From: Caldilineales bacterium | GTDB lineage: Bacteria; Chloroflexota; Anaerolineae; JAAEKA01 | Length of the DNA: 8,045 nt | Assembly (NCBI GenBank): GCA_021463315.1 | Contig: JAJTXO010000151.1 | Location: 1 to 8,045, forward strand | Reading direction: 5' to 3' | Shown: positions 1-7,877 of the stretch, piece after piece | Layout: every line of letters starts with the position of its first letter | Numbering within the stretch: the first letter of the stretch is position 1 | The notes under the pieces: model-generated | The model's input: only the letters and a program-made list of their open reading frames with translations | The model's database searches: none | Told to the model about the DNA's origin: nothing | Program-made: the position numbers and the translations under genes

Positions 1-1196
1 CGCTGCGGCTCGGTCTCGCCGACGGTGGGCAGGCCGTCGGTCAGAAAGACCACCACCGTGGGGCGCGCCGGGTCCACCTGGGCCAGCGCCTCCAGCAGCG
101 CCCGGTTGATGTCGGTGCTGCCCTCGGCCTGGAGACCAGCCACGAACTGGCTGGCGCTGGCGGCCTGGCTGGCTGGCTGCAGACCGCGGGCAAACTGGCG
201 CACCCCGGTGCTGAAGCTGACCACGTTGAAGCGGTCGCCGGGGTTCAGCCGCTGCAAGATATGGTCCAGCGCGTTGCGGGCCTGCACGATCTTCTCTCCC
301 TCCATGGAGCCGCTGGTGTCCAGCACCAACAGCAGGTCGCGGTTCACCACCTGGTTCGAGTCCAGCGTCACCTTGGGCGCAGCCAGCAGCAGGAAGTAGC
401 CATCCTCGCCGGCCGGCTTGTAGCTCAGCAGGCTGACGCCCACATCCCCTTCGTCCACGCTCCAGTAGAGATCGAAGTCGCTGGCGGGAACCACGTTGCT
501 CGCCTCGTAGCCCACCGTGGCCTGGTGGTCGCTGCGGCGCGCCACCGACACAGGATGAGTGGGGGAGTAGATCGCCTTCAAGGGCGCGGTGGACTTGAGC
601 TCGACGCTGATGGCCAGTTGCTGGATCGGCTTGATGAAGCGCGGGCCGGCGCCCTCGACCATCAGCGGCTGGGCGTTGAGCGGATAGCGATAGCGGGTCA
701 AGCCGCCCTCGCGCGGCAGCACCTGGCTGTAGCTGAGTTGGATCTCGCGCGAACCGCCGGCCGGGATGGGGAAGATGCGGGCCTGGAACAGATCGCGGCC
801 GACGTACTCCAGCAGCGCCGGGTCACGCTGTTGGCGCACGATGTTCTCGTAGATCGCGCGCGCCTCCTGGCTGGGCATGATCCGCCCCTCAACCGTCTGG
901 CCGTCCACCACCATGTTGAACTCGGTGATCGCGGCCTGCTCTGGGATGGGGAAGAAATAGGTGGCCTCGACGGGGATCGGGCCGGGGTTGTAGAAGGTTT
1001 GCGCGACGCGGGTAGTGGCCACCTGGTCCTCGACGGTCGCGGTCACCTGATAGCGGGTGATAACGACGCCGGCCGCATCGGGGACGATGACCGGCGGGCC
1101 AATCAGCCGCGGTGGGACCGGCGTCTGGGCGGACGCCAGGCCGGGCGCGGCCATCATCAGCGCCAACAGCAGCAGCATGAAGAATCGCAGTCTCAT
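1..1196 (-). CDS. Secreted VIT and von Willebrand factor A domain protein (C-terminus cut by window edge)
   Basis: The reverse strand is open from the ATG at 1196 to the window edge (398 codons), so this is an N-terminal fragment. The start is set by AGGAGGA four bases upstream and by the signal peptide that follows: MRLRFF, a hydrophobic run of Leu/Met/Ala, and an ASA-Q cleavage site near residue 23. Residues about 36-165 look like a VIT domain (vault protein/inter-alpha-trypsin type), with the family-like stretch YFFPIPEQAAITEF and then RDLFQARIFPIPAG. A VWA domain begins near residue 285. Its MIDAS metal site is visible as DTSGSM (residues 293-298) and as TDG at 386-388. Family members are exported or surface-anchored proteins thought to bind ligands or proteins through a metal ion; no enzyme activity is implied. 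The missing C-terminus could hold a transmembrane anchor. It is transcribed divergently from the deacetylase gene. Domain identity is firm, but the biological role is not known. Confidence 0.93.
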   Translation of the reverse strand, partial: MRLRFFMLLLLALMMAAPGLASAQTPVPPRLIGPPVIVPDAAGVVITRYQVTATVEDQVATTRVAQTFYNPGPIPVEATYFFPIPEQAAITEFNMVVDGQTVEGRIMPSQEARAIYENIVRQQRDPALLEYVGRDLFQARIFPIPAGGSREIQLSYSQVLPREGGLTRYRYPLNAQPLMVEGAGPRFIKPIQQLAISVELKSTAPLKAIYSPTHPVSVARRSDHQATVGYEASNVVPASDFDLYWSVDEGDVGVSLLSYKPAGEDGYFLLLAAPKVTLDSNQVVNRDLLLVLDTSGSMEGEKIVQARNALDHILQRLNPGDRFNVVSFSTGVRQFARGLQPASQAASASQFVAGLQAEGSTDINRALLEALAQVDPARPTVVVFLTDGLPTVGETEPQ

Positions 1197-1200
1197 GGGG

Positions 1201-1207
1201 TCCTCCT
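1201..1207 (-). promoter_or_regulatory. Shine-Dalgarno for the VIT-VWA gene
   Basis: On the minus strand AGGAGGA lies four bases before the ATG at 1196. It is the strongest ribosome binding site in the window and fixes the start codon. It contrasts with the neighbouring genes, several of which have none. Confidence 0.8.
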
Positions 1208-1306
1208 GGGGTGTCGTTTGCAGCGAATATCGGTCTGAACGCACGATTACACGGCGCGCGGCCGCGGCAGGTTCAGGCGGTTGTCACCCTGCCGGGCGAG
1301 ACGGCC

Positions 1307-1335
1307 TTGCGATCGGGGAGGGGGCGTGCTATACT
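1307..1335 (+). promoter_or_regulatory. Sigma-70-type promoter for the PIG-L gene
   Basis: TTGCGA (1307-1312) and TATACT (1330-1335) are separated by 17 bases. The -10 is preceded by TGC (1327-1329), an extended -10 element. The expected transcription start near 1342 lies only about four bases before the ATG at 1346, so the mRNA would have almost no leader. This agrees with the lack of a Shine-Dalgarno there. It is a prediction by eye and not mapped. Confidence 0.6.
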
Positions 1336-1345
1336 CGCAGACGCC

Positions 1346-2140
1346 ATGGACCAACTCCAGCACATCGTCCTCTCCCCCCACTACGACGACGCGGCCCTCT
1401 CCTGCGGCGGGCTGATCGCCCAGCTCAGCGCGGCCGGTGAGTACACGGTGGTGGCCACCCTCTTCGGCGGCAAGCCGGACTACAGCCGCCTCTCCCCCTT
1501 CGCCCAGGGGATCCACGGCCGGCCGCTGGCCGGCGCGGACCCCATCGACCAGCGCCGGGCCGAGGAGCGGGCCGCGCTGGCGCTGCTGGCAGCCGAGAGC
1601 CGGCCGGGCGCGTTCCTGGACTGCATCTACCGCCAGGAGGAGGCCGCGACCCGCTGGCTGTACGCCAGCGAGGCCGCGCTGTTCGGCCCGGTCGATCCGG
1701 CCGACGACGCGCTGGTGCAGGAGCTGGCGCACTGCCTGGCCGCGCTGGCGCCGGCCGCGCCGCGCTGTGTGCTCTATGCGCCGCTGGCCATCGGCAATCA
1801 TGTGGATCATCAGATCGCCCGGCGCAGCGCGCGGCTGTTGAGCGATCAGGGCTATACGGTCTGGCACTACGAGGACTATCCCTACATCCGCCGCGAGCCG
1901 GCTGGGCTGGCGGCCAGCCTGGGCGAGCCTGGCCGCTGGCGCTCCCGCCTGATGCCGCTGAGCCCGGCCGATGCGCAGCGCAAACGCGCGGCTGTGCTGG
2001 CCTATGCCAGCCAGTTGGAGGTGCTCTTCCCGGGCGGCGGCCCCATCGAGGCGCGCGTCAGCGCCGCGCTGCACAGCCAGGCGCTGCTCACCGGGCAAGG
2101 CCAGCCAGCCGAACGTCTATGGCAAGAAAGCACGTGCTGA
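1346..2140 (+). CDS. PIG-L/LmbE family zinc-dependent N-deacetylase
   Basis: A 264-residue protein of the PIG-L (LmbE-like) fold. These enzymes use a zinc ion to remove acetyl groups from N-acetylglucosamine-type sugars and related conjugates. The N-terminal signature reads SPHYDDAALSCGG (residues 10-22), with H12 and D15 as likely zinc ligands and D14 as the likely catalytic base; it corresponds to the family's AHPDDE box. The second signature GNHVDHQ (150-156) supplies the third histidine ligand, probably H155. The length is typical and there is no signal peptide, so it is probably cytosolic. The reading frame stays open upstream to an ATG at 1211. I chose 1346 because homology-like sequence begins there (MDQLQHIVLSPH) and the promoter lies just before it. 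The substrate cannot be told from sequence: it could act in glycolipid, thiol-cofactor or antibiotic-sugar metabolism. It is divergent from the VIT-VWA gene and upstream of greA, which has its own promoter. Confidence 0.9.
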   Translation: MDQLQHIVLSPHYDDAALSCGGLIAQLSAAGEYTVVATLFGGKPDYSRLSPFAQGIHGRPLAGADPIDQRRAEERAALALLAAESRPGAFLDCIYRQEEAATRWLYASEAALFGPVDPADDALVQELAHCLAALAPAAPRCVLYAPLAIGNHVDHQIARRSARLLSDQGYTVWHYEDYPYIRREPAGLAASLGEPGRWRSRLMPLSPADAQRKRAAVLAYASQLEVLFPGGGPIEARVSAALHSQALLTGQGQPAERLWQESTC

Positions 2141-2153
2141 CTCCCGTGCGAGG

Positions 2154-2182
2154 TTTGCATTTGTCCTGCACTGGGGTATAAT
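2154..2182 (+). promoter_or_regulatory. Promoter P1 upstream of greA
   Basis: TTTGCA (2154-2159) and a perfect TATAAT (2177-2182) are 17 bases apart; alternatively TTGCAT (2155-2160) with 16 bases. The expected start of transcription is near 2189, giving a leader of about 120 bases before greA. The promoter begins only 14 bases after the deacetylase stop codon, so greA-lysS is probably its own transcription unit. Confidence 0.65.
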
Positions 2183-2217
2183 GACGCCGCAACCGCATAT
2201 CCGCTTCGAGCAACCGA

Positions 2218-2249
2218 CCCGGCGTCTGGCAAAGGCGCCGGGCTTTGTT
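2218..2249 (+). terminator. Hairpin with T-rich tail in the greA leader (possible attenuator)
   Basis: CCCGGCG (2218-2224) and CGCCGGG (2236-2242) form a perfect 7-bp GC stem around an 11-base loop, followed directly by CTTTGTT (2243-2249). This has the form of a modest intrinsic terminator. It lies downstream of promoter P1 and before greA, so it would act inside the greA leader. It could equally stop transcription coming from the deacetylase gene. The T-tract is interrupted by one G, so efficiency is probably partial. Confidence 0.5.
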
Positions 2250-2253
2250 AGGG

Positions 2254-2281
2254 TTGCGGACAGTCAATTGACGAATATCAT
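2254..2281 (+). promoter_or_regulatory. Possible second greA promoter P2
   Basis: TTGCGG (2254-2259) and TATCAT (2276-2281) are 16 bases apart, just after the leader hairpin. The -10 matches five of six consensus bases, the -35 only three. If used, transcription would start near 2288 and bypass the hairpin. The evidence is weak. Confidence 0.25.
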
Positions 2282-2308
2282 CTATGGAAGAGGCCGCCAA
2301 GACCGATC

Positions 2309-2791
2309 ATGGCAAACGGGAAACAACCACCGATCTACATCACTGAAGAAGGCATGCGCGCCCTGCGCGAAGAGCTGGACTATCTACGGACGGAAGGCCG
2401 CGAGCAGGTCGCCCAACGCATCGGCGAAGCCAAGGCCGACGGCGACATCTCCGAAAACGCCGGCTATGACGAGGCCAAGAACCAGCAAGCCTTCCTGGAG
2501 GGACGCATTCTGGAGCTGGAGCAGCGGCTCAAGCGCGCCGTTTTGATCCAGAACCACAACACGCCAGCCGACAGCGCGGATCTGGGGCGCTATGTCACCA
2601 TTCGCGAGGTCGGCTACGACGACGAGGAAACCTATTTCATCGTCGGCTCGGCCGAGGCCAACCCGGCCAACGGCCGCATCTCCAACGAATCGCCCATGGG
2701 CAAATCGCTGATGGGCAAGCGGATCGGCGACCGCGTCCTGGTCGACACCCCCAGCGGCGACCTGGAATTCGAAATCGTTCGCATCGAGTAG
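2309..2791 (+). CDS. greA: Transcription elongation factor GreA
   Basis: A 160-residue protein, against 158 in E. coli. GreA enters the secondary channel of RNA polymerase and stimulates cleavage of the 3' end of backtracked RNA, rescuing stalled complexes. Residues 1-76 form the N-terminal coiled coil. The tip loop DGDISENAGY (44-53) carries the two acidic residues D46 and E49, which match D41 and E44 of E. coli GreA that hold the catalytic magnesium. The usual Glu in ENAEY is Gly here (residue 52). The C-terminal domain (about 80-160) shows the FKBP-like family sequence, including YFIVG, SPMGKSLMGKRIGD and the final GDLEFEIVRIE. No in-frame start codon exists between 2309 and the in-frame stop at 2249-2251, so the start is secure, although its only Shine-Dalgarno-like sequence (AGAGG, 2289-2293) is too far away. 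lysS follows after eight bases. The greA-lysS pair is a common arrangement in other bacteria. Confidence 0.96.
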   Translation: MANGKQPPIYITEEGMRALREELDYLRTEGREQVAQRIGEAKADGDISENAGYDEAKNQQAFLEGRILELEQRLKRAVLIQNHNTPADSADLGRYVTIREVGYDDEETYFIVGSAEANPANGRISNESPMGKSLMGKRIGDRVLVDTPSGDLEFEIVRIE

Positions 2792-2799
2792 CCACGCCA

Positions 2800-4302
<1,503 letters not shown>

Positions 4303-4341
4303 GGATTGACCACACGCGACCTGGGCATGTGAGCGATCAAC

Positions 4342-4350
4342 AGAGAGGTG
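4342..4350 (+). promoter_or_regulatory. Ribosome binding site of the putative endonuclease gene
   Basis: AGAGAGGTG ends four bases before the ATG at 4355; its core GAGGTG pairs well with the 16S rRNA 3' end. It decides this start. No convincing promoter lies in the 52 bases after lysS: TTGACC at 4306-4311 resembles a -35, but no matching -10 follows at 16-18 bases. Confidence 0.6.
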
Positions 4351-4354
4351 CTGA

Positions 4355-5086
4355 ATGGCTGAGTTAGCCGATGCAATGCCTGCGCTAGAAATCTCCACCG
4401 ATGATCTCCAGAAGTGGGGAGCGTTGTGGCGTGGTGTGACGAATCCAGAAACCGGACAGTCAAAGCCGTCACAATGCTTTGACCGGCAGCAATCCGTCAA
4501 CTTTGCTGCCTTTATCGATATGGCATTTGCGCAATCATTGGCACAAATGCTTGGGGGCGTGCCTATAAAACGTCCAGCGAGCAATTCCCTGATCCCTCCA
4601 GAGCCAGATTGTGTAGAAGTAGGTTCAGTTCGAATTATTGGTGGCATCAGGCCACAGAATTTTGATGTTGCATATCGCCCAGATGGTCCGCGTGTCGTGT
4701 TCGATAGCAAAACGCTGAATGACATCAAGAGCGTTGGCAAGAATTGGCAGAACATGATCAATGACCTGGCAACCGAAGCTGCCACGATCCACACCAGATT
4801 CCCATACGCGGTAGTTGCCTTCATAGTTGTGATTCCAAAACCTGCCTTGGCGAGTAAACAGGAAGCGGATATCATTCGAACTCTCGAACGACTGGGGGCG
4901 AGACGTGACATTCTCGACCAAACCCATCTGGCTGAAGTGCTCTCCCTGGTTCTCTGGGACCCAGAAACCGGGCAGATCGATTCTTCGGTTCCTCCGTTGC
5001 CGTCGCCTCTGCGCATTGAAAAGCTCCCGGATATGCTATACCCTCACTACGTGAGTCGTTACAAAGGCCTGCCTCCACACAGTTAG
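4355..5086 (+). CDS. Putative type II restriction endonuclease (PD-(D/E)XK-like)
   Basis: A 243-residue protein that I cannot assign to a named family. Its probable job is to cut DNA lacking the methylation made by the next gene. The main evidence is context: it is directly followed on the same strand by a DNA adenine methyltransferase, and it has the size of a type II endonuclease. Inside it, NFDVAYRPDGPRVVFDSK (residues 102-119) fits a PD-(D/E)XK active site: D104 on one strand, then D117-x-K119 on the next hydrophobic strand. The last acid is Asp instead of the more usual Glu. An amphipathic helix (about 46-66) precedes it, and a strongly hydrophobic strand YAVVAFIVVIP (151-161) follows. 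There is no signal peptide or membrane segment. Codon and base use are less GC-rich than in lysS: 34 of 60 bases are G/C at 4381-4440, against 39 of 60 at 3001-3060. It could also be another nuclease type, but the pairing argues for restriction. Confidence 0.7.
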   Translation: MAELADAMPALEISTDDLQKWGALWRGVTNPETGQSKPSQCFDRQQSVNFAAFIDMAFAQSLAQMLGGVPIKRPASNSLIPPEPDCVEVGSVRIIGGIRPQNFDVAYRPDGPRVVFDSKTLNDIKSVGKNWQNMINDLATEAATIHTRFPYAVVAFIVVIPKPALASKQEADIIRTLERLGARRDILDQTHLAEVLSLVLWDPETGQIDSSVPPLPSPLRIEKLPDMLYPHYVSRYKGLPPHS

Positions 5087-5124
5087 ACAGCCCAAGACAA
5101 AAGATGCTCAGATTCTATATAGTG

Positions 5125-5133
5125 TGGTACAAT
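5125..5133 (+). promoter_or_regulatory. Extended -10 promoter of the methyltransferase gene
   Basis: TGGTACAAT (5125-5133) is an extended -10 (TGN plus TACAAT, five of six bases). A poor -35, TGCTCA (5105-5110), lies 17 bases upstream. The predicted start of transcription is 5140-5141, exactly at an ATG. The hexamer overlaps the upstream ATG at 5132, which makes that ATG an unlikely start. A second, weaker -10, TATATA (5116-5121), sits inside the palindrome CTATATAG (5115-5122). Confidence 0.5.
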
Positions 5134-5140
5134 GCACGTC

Positions 5141-6829
5141 ATGGAACAAATGAGCTTTTTTGAGAATCCTGGCACAGTCTTTCCGAGTAACAAGAGAGAC
5201 GCTGATGGCCGTAAGCTGAGAGGCGGCTACTATACTCCGACTGAGTTGGCGCGGTTCTTGGTCACTTGGGGATTGACTGACAATGTACAGCACATTTTGG
5301 AGCCCAGTTGCGGTGATGGGAATTTTGTTCTTGCGCTTCTCGAACAGATGGAGCGTTCTCATGCACCGGTGACCAGCATCACAGCTATCGAGTTAATGTC
5401 TGAAGAGCTCGGCAGAGCTAGGATGCGAGCTGAGAAGTTTGGCTTGAACGGCACGAGGATCGAATGGCGTAACCAGGACTTCTTTGCCGCATATGGTCAG
5501 CTTAGGCAGAAGAACCAATACGATCTGATCATAGGAAACCCTCCTTTCATTCGTTTCCAGCACTTTGATGAGCAAAGCCGTAGCCTTGCTTTCGGTCATC
5601 TGCGGCGCGCGGGATACAACCCTACCAAATTAGCCAACGCCTGGTCTGCCTTTGTTCAACTTAGCATAGAACTGCTTCGGGAGGATGGCCGCCTGGCGAT
5701 GGTTGTGCCCGCGGAGCTATTGCAGGTGAAGTATGCAGGCGAACTGCGAGATCGTCTGGCTACCAAATTCAAACACATCGTCATTGTCGGTTTCAGGCAA
5801 CTTGTGTTCCCAGAGATCCAGCAGGAGGTCGTATTACTGCTCGCCGATGGGAAGCGCGAGTCATCATCCACTGCCTGTGACATCCATACGATTGATGTCC
5901 GAAATGAAAATGACCTGCTAACATTCAACAGACTTGATGACGCCGTGGCCCACGTGGCGGCAAAACATACTCGGGCAGGCATGAAATGGACGGCTCTGTT
6001 CCTGGATGGTGACGTCTATTCAGCTCTGGATCAAGCTGAAAGGGCGACAGGTCTGACCGCGCTTGGTGACTGGGCAGAGGTGGATGTGGGCATCGTAACG
6101 GGCCGCAACGCCTTTTTCGTTCTTTCGGACCAGCAGAGAAACGACTTCCAGGCAGCCTCATTTACCACCCCTATCGTCGGCAGAACCAATGCATTCAAAT
6201 CGACTCGCTTTGACCGAAACGATTTTGGGGATTATGCCGTGCGCCACCCTTCTTTCTTGCTCAATCTCAATGGGGTCCCGCAGCACGCAATTCCGCAGGC
6301 CATCCAGGATTACATCAGGTCCGGTGAGCACGAAGGCATCCATCTGGGCTACAAGTGCAGAATGCGAAAGAGATGGTTTGATGTACCTTCGATATATGTG
6401 CCCAATGCTTTCCTTTTCCGTCAGATTCATCGTTTCCCACTTTTGGTTGCCAATGAAGCCAAGGCAACCTCAACCGACACGATCCATCGAGTTAGAGTCA
6501 AGCATGGCGTTGACATCAGACTGCTAGCTACTACTTTCTTCAATTCACTCACACTTGCTTGGGCAGAAGTGTGCGGTAGAAGTTACGGTGGAGGAGTACT
6601 TGAACTTGAGCCTCGTGAAGCAGAAGAGCTTCCAGTCTGTTATAACCCGAGTCTTCAGCTAGACGTTGACAAGGTAGAGGAGCTTCTGAGACTGGAGCGA
6701 ACCTACGAAGCACTTGATTATGTAGATAACGCAGTATTGCGAGACTACCTTGGATTTGATACGCACACTATCAGCTTGTTGCGTATTGCTTGGGAACAAC
6801 TGAGAGATCGCAGAGTCAATAGGAAATGA
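5141..6829 (+). CDS. Type II DNA adenine-N6 methyltransferase, gamma class (TaqI/Eco57I-like)
   Basis: A protein of 562 residues (565 if begun at the ATG at 5132) that transfers a methyl group from S-adenosylmethionine to adenine N6 in a target sequence, protecting host DNA from the partner nuclease. Numbering from 5141, the motifs run in gamma-class order. Motif X is GGYYTPTELARFL (28-40). Motif I, the cofactor pocket, is ILEPSCGDGNF (52-62). The acidic motif II residue is E84 (AIELM). Motif III is NQDFF with D113. Catalytic motif IV is NPPF (133-136) within DLIIGNPPFIRF. GRLAMVVPAELL (183-194) and VFPEIQQEVVLLL (222-234) match the late motifs of M.TaqI. The remaining C-terminal half (about 245-562) should hold the target-recognition domain, which I cannot match to a known specificity. 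No catalytic motif is damaged. Start 5141 is preferred because the promoter's -10 overlaps 5132. GC content is low for the window (27 of 60 at 6481-6540), suggesting transfer. Confidence 0.92.
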   Translation: MEQMSFFENPGTVFPSNKRDADGRKLRGGYYTPTELARFLVTWGLTDNVQHILEPSCGDGNFVLALLEQMERSHAPVTSITAIELMSEELGRARMRAEKFGLNGTRIEWRNQDFFAAYGQLRQKNQYDLIIGNPPFIRFQHFDEQSRSLAFGHLRRAGYNPTKLANAWSAFVQLSIELLREDGRLAMVVPAELLQVKYAGELRDRLATKFKHIVIVGFRQLVFPEIQQEVVLLLADGKRESSSTACDIHTIDVRNENDLLTFNRLDDAVAHVAAKHTRAGMKWTALFLDGDVYSALDQAERATGLTALGDWAEVDVGIVTGRNAFFVLSDQQRNDFQAASFTTPIVGRTNAFKSTRFDRNDFGDYAVRHPSFLLNLNGVPQHAIPQAIQDYIRSGEHEGIHLGYKCRMRKRWFDVPSIYVPNAFLFRQIHRFPLLVANEAKATSTDTIHRVRVKHGVDIRLLATTFFNSLTLAWAEVCGRSYGGGVLELEPREAEELPVCYNPSLQLDVDKVEELLRLERTYEALDYVDNAVLRDYLGFDTHTISLLRIAWEQLRDRRVNRK

Positions 6830-6834
6830 TGGGG

Positions 6835-6865
6835 GCACACATCGCTAACCCGCGACGTTGTGTGC
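6835..6865. terminator. Hairpin between convergent genes (possible bidirectional terminator)
   Basis: GCACACA (6835-6841) pairs with TGTGTGC (6859-6865). A T-T mismatch and two more pairs (CG with CG) extend the stem inward, leaving an 11-base loop. It lies between the stop codons of the methyltransferase and rsmI, where a shared terminator would be expected. Neither side has a T-tract, so intrinsic termination is doubtful. Confidence 0.35.
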
Positions 6866-6875
6866 GGGCAGTTGC

Positions 6876-7727
6876 TTAATGAAGTTGTGCTTCCGGCCTC
6901 ACCACCAGATCATACACCTCAGCCCGCGGCCAGCCGGACAGACGGGCGGCCACGCGGGCGATGCCCGATGGCGCCATCTCCTCCTCAGCCAACAACCCGA
7001 TAGCCTCGCGCACCCGCGCCTCTGACCAGCGCTCCTGGTTGCGCCGCCGCCCTGTCCCCGCCACCACCAGGGTGATCTCGCCGCGCGGTGGGTTGGCCGT
7101 GTAGTGGGCCAGCGCCCCGGAGACCGGCCCGCGCCAGATCTCCTCGAAGCGCTTGGTCAGCTCCCGCGCCACGGCCAGTTGCCGGTCCCCCTGCACCGCC
7201 AGCAGATCGGCCAGCGCATCCAGCAGCCGGTGTGGCGCCTCGAAGGCGATCCAGGTCCCCGGCTCGTCGGCCAGCTCGGCCAGCAGGCTGCGCCGCTCGG
7301 CAACCTTGCGCGGCAGGAAACCGACGAAGAGAAAGCGGTCGGACGGCAGGCCCGAGGCGACCAGCGCCGTGGCAATGGCCGACGGGCCGGGGATGGCCTG
7401 CACCGCGTGGCCGGCCGCCAGCGCGGCCTGCACCAGCTCATAGCCGGGATCCGCGAGGCCGGGCATGCCCGCGTCCGACACCAGCGCCACATCCTGCCCC
7501 CCGTCCAGGACCTGCAAGACGCGGTCCTGGCGACCAGCCTTCTGCCGCTGGTAGGCATCGGTGTAGGCGGCCAGCGGTGTGGCGATGGCGAAATGGCTGA
7601 GCAGATGACGGGTGACGCGCGTGTCTTCGGCCGCGATCAAGGCGACCTCCCGCAGCACACGCAGCGCCCGGGCGCTGATGTCCTCCAGATTGCCGATAGG
7701 GGTGGCGACCAGGTAGAGGGTGGACAT
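6876..7727 (-). CDS. rsmI: 16S rRNA (cytidine-1402 2'-O)-methyltransferase RsmI
   Basis: A 283-residue tetrapyrrole-methylase-fold enzyme that 2'-O-methylates C1402 in the decoding centre of 16S rRNA using S-adenosylmethionine. Family signatures are clear: LVATPIGNLEDIS (6-18), AAEDTRVTRHLLSHF (32-46), ALVSDAGMPGLADPGYELV (81-99), IPGPSA (112-117), GLPSDRFLFVGFLPR (126-140), FEAPHRLLD (162-170), ARELTK (187-192) and RGEITLVVAG (215-224). Residues 230-275 form the small C-terminal helical domain. The stretch usually containing His-x-His-Asn (HDHNE in E. coli) reads YTDAYQ here (55-60), a divergence from the usual motif. The start MSTLYLVATPIGN is the normal family N-terminus, but the bases before it are all pyrimidines on the coding strand, so there is no Shine-Dalgarno. 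It converges with the methyltransferase (46 bases between stop codons) and diverges from the resolvase gene. Confidence 0.96.
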   Translation of the reverse strand: MSTLYLVATPIGNLEDISARALRVLREVALIAAEDTRVTRHLLSHFAIATPLAAYTDAYQRQKAGRQDRVLQVLDGGQDVALVSDAGMPGLADPGYELVQAALAAGHAVQAIPGPSAIATALVASGLPSDRFLFVGFLPRKVAERRSLLAELADEPGTWIAFEAPHRLLDALADLLAVQGDRQLAVARELTKRFEEIWRGPVSGALAHYTANPPRGEITLVVAGTGRRRNQERWSEARVREAIGLLAEEEMAPSGIARVAARLSGWPRAEVYDLVVRPEAQLH

Positions 7728-7746
7728 GGGGGGGAGGGGGGAGAAT

Positions 7747-7811
7747 GGTTAATTGGGGAATGGGGAATGGTTAATGGTTAATGAGAGTATGGTCGATGGT
7801 CAATGGGGAAT
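7747..7811. repeat. Degenerate heptanucleotide tandem array A (GGNNAAT)
   Basis: Eight 7-base units begin at 7747, 7755, 7762, 7769, 7776, 7791, 7798 and 7805. They read GGTTAAT, GGGGAAT, GGGGAAT, GGTTAAT, GGTTAAT, GGTCGAT, GGTCAAT and GGGGAAT. One extra T (7754) and one 8-base spacer (7783-7790) break the phase. On the other strand this is the ATTCCCC/ATTAACC type, reminiscent of short heptanucleotide repeats reported from cyanobacterial intergenic regions. It has no coding potential that I can support. Confidence 0.75.
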
Positions 7812-7877
7812 GGGAGAGCTAGACTGTGGGCGATGAACCATGAGGGGAGAACGATGGGCAGGCGGGAGAGATTCCCG

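Noticed and set aside
261..1238. Open plus-strand frame of 325 codons over the left edge
   Set aside because: It is antisense to the VIT-VWA gene, whose signal peptide, VIT domain and MIDAS motifs are all readable on the minus strand.
1247..2098. Minus-strand frame of 283 codons
   Set aside because: It is antisense to the PIG-L deacetylase and has no coherent domain; it is caused by high GC.
4355..4400. Endonuclease N-terminus MAELADAMPA resembling translated tRNA 5' ends
   Set aside because: Proteins beginning MAELADA can be misread tRNA genes, but no acceptor stem, T-loop or cloverleaf can be formed here and a proper Shine-Dalgarno precedes the ATG.
4303..6870. Possible target-site duplication flanking the restriction-modification pair
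   Set aside because: The only shared string I found on both sides is CGCGAC (4315-4320 and 6851-6856), too short to mean anything in GC-rich DNA, and no terminal inverted repeats or transposase are present.
7104..7781. Plus-strand frame of 225 codons opposite rsmI
   Set aside because: It is antisense to a fully conserved rsmI and runs into the heptad repeats.
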